A stretch of 6,336 bases of DNA. Source: Ga0074139 sp046336825. GTDB lineage: Bacteria > Bdellovibrionota > Bdellovibrionia > Bdellovibrionales > Bdellovibrionaceae. The notes under the pieces are model-generated. The model made no database searches. It was given only the letters and a program-made list of their open reading frames with translations, and was not told the origin of the DNA. Shown in pieces: positions 5,518 to 6,336 of this stretch. The stretch is from NCBI GenBank assembly GCA_046336825.1, contig JBKDFX010000181.1, positions 1 through 6,336 of the forward strand, read 5' to 3'. Both the position numbers and the translations under genes were made by a program. The first letter of the stretch is position 1. Each line of letters starts with the position of its first letter.

Positions 5518-6336
5518 ATGTACCAACATTTGTACTCAGAATTCTTTAAAAAACATCCCGATCTCAAACATTTTGCAGCTCACTCCCATCACTTTTGGCC
5601 AGACGTCACTCGCGAGGCCATGCTGGAGTATTGGGATGATGCCGCTTTGCATATCGATAAAAAGTGGAATGTTATTTTAGGCGAAAAAATCCCGGATCTA
5701 CAAAATCTGATCGCACAAAATCTAAAATTTTCCAGACCCCAGGATATGGCCTTTGCTTCCAGCACCCATGAACTTCTGGTGCGCCTACTGTCCTGCTTGG
5801 ATTTTAATAAACGGCCAAAAATTCTGACCACAGATTCAGAGTTCTACTCCTTTGAAAGGCAAATCCGCAGACTCGAAGAAGACTCCCTGGTCGATGTCCA
5901 TCGAGTCAAAACTCAAGACTTACAAAACTTTGAAACTGAACTTTTAAATCAATTACAATCCCAAGATTGGGATCTGGTTTTTATCAGTCATGTCTTTTTT
6001 AATTCAGGAGTAGCCACTCGCCAGCTGGAAAAATTGACCTCTCAACTGGCTCCAAAAACTATTTTTGTATTGGATGGCTACCATAGTTTTTTTGCTCTTC
6101 CAGTTGAATTGAGCCACTTGGGAGAAAAAATTTATTTTATGGCCGGAGGCTACAAATACGCTCAAAGTGGAGAGGGCTGCTGCTTTCTCACATTGCCCAA
6201 AAATTGCAAACTTCGCCCCCGAATTACAGGTTGGTTTGCCGATATGGCGGGACTTGAAAACTATCAAAGCGGCGTGAACTACAGTGAGGATGGTTATCGA
6301 TTCGCAGGAGCCACCATGGACTATTCAGCTATGTAC
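5518..6336 (+). CDS. PLP-dependent kynureninase/class V aminotransferase-like enzyme, 3' end outside window
   Basis: The frame opens at an ATG with AGGG seven bases upstream and runs through 273 codons to the right edge without a stop. The fold-type I PLP pattern is visible. ASST at 80-83 is a likely phosphate-binding turn. ISHVFFNSG (156-164) precedes the DGYHS motif (186-190), where D186 would pair with the pyridine nitrogen. GGYKYAQSGEG (210-220) carries the probable Schiff-base lysine K213. The D-x-x-H and YKY arrangement, and GWFAD (238-242) after the lysine, resemble kynureninase and its relatives more than cysteine desulfurases. The N-terminus AAHSHHFWP (20-28) fits the substrate-loop region seen in that group. 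The C-terminal domain is missing from the window, so the substrate cannot be assigned and kynureninase activity should not be assumed. It is divergent from the membrane operon. Confidence 0.8.
   Translation, partial: MYQHLYSEFFKKHPDLKHFAAHSHHFWPDVTREAMLEYWDDAALHIDKKWNVILGEKIPDLQNLIAQNLKFSRPQDMAFASSTHELLVRLLSCLDFNKRPKILTTDSEFYSFERQIRRLEEDSLVDVHRVKTQDLQNFETELLNQLQSQDWDLVFISHVFFNSGVATRQLEKLTSQLAPKTIFVLDGYHSFFALPVELSHLGEKIYFMAGGYKYAQSGEGCCFLTLPKNCKLRPRITGWFADMAGLENYQSGVNYSEDGYRFAGATMDYSAMY

Noticed and set aside
5447..5680. Plus-strand open frame of 77 codons overlapping the start of the PLP enzyme
   Set aside because: It is in a different frame from the motif-bearing PLP enzyme, which has its own ribosome site at 5507-5510, and it shows no domain.
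6004..6267. Minus-strand open frame of 87 codons near the right end
   Set aside because: It is antisense to the PLP enzyme's frame, which carries clear family motifs throughout this stretch. The same holds for the minus-strand frame at 5589-5831.

Overview
The window is a gene-dense, fairly AT-rich bacterial chromosomal segment with seven protein genes, two of them cut by the window edges. I see no tRNA, rRNA, CRISPR array, insertion sequence or phage gene. The content (mitochondrial-type aconitase, many short exported or membrane proteins, a YceI-like protein, a membrane-anchored GyrI-like domain, short intergenic gaps, AGGAGG-type ribosome sites) suggests a Gram-negative bacterium. My best guess is the Bdellovibrionota or a neighbouring deltaproteobacterial-type lineage. 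That placement is inference from overall character; the window holds no marker gene that settles it.

Layout. Positions 1-531 (+) hold the 3' part of a protein with one N-terminal membrane helix and a GyrI/effector-binding-like domain. It converges, with a 16-bp gap, on a minus-strand gene (548-1396) for a secreted purple-acid-phosphatase-like metallophosphoesterase. Upstream of that gene on the minus strand lies a complete aconitase gene (1489-3750), which ends in a clear intrinsic terminator at 1451-1486. Next, still on the minus strand, is a tight three-gene operon. In transcription order it is a four-helix His-bearing membrane protein with a signal peptide (4839-5378), an exported YceI-like protein (4273-4827), and a second four-helix membrane protein (3824-4273). 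The second gene starts 11 bp after the first ends, and the third starts at a TGATG stop/start overlap. A 139-bp divergent intergenic region separates this operon from a plus-strand PLP-dependent, kynureninase/class V aminotransferase-like enzyme (5518 to beyond the right edge). That reading frame is open to the edge, with no stop.

How the genes may work together. Aconitase is central metabolism (citrate to isocitrate in the TCA cycle). The three-gene operon looks like an envelope module: two small integral membrane proteins with histidines near helix ends flank a periplasmic lipocalin-like carrier. This recalls the known pairing of cytochrome b561 and YceI (yceJ-yceI) in enterobacteria, so a quinone/heme-linked envelope role is a reasonable hypothesis but is not shown by sequence alone.

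The most notable non-coding signal is a 17-bp hairpin around the start of the phosphoesterase gene. It encloses both the Shine-Dalgarno sequence and the start codon and is followed by six U residues, so it could control translation or transcription.
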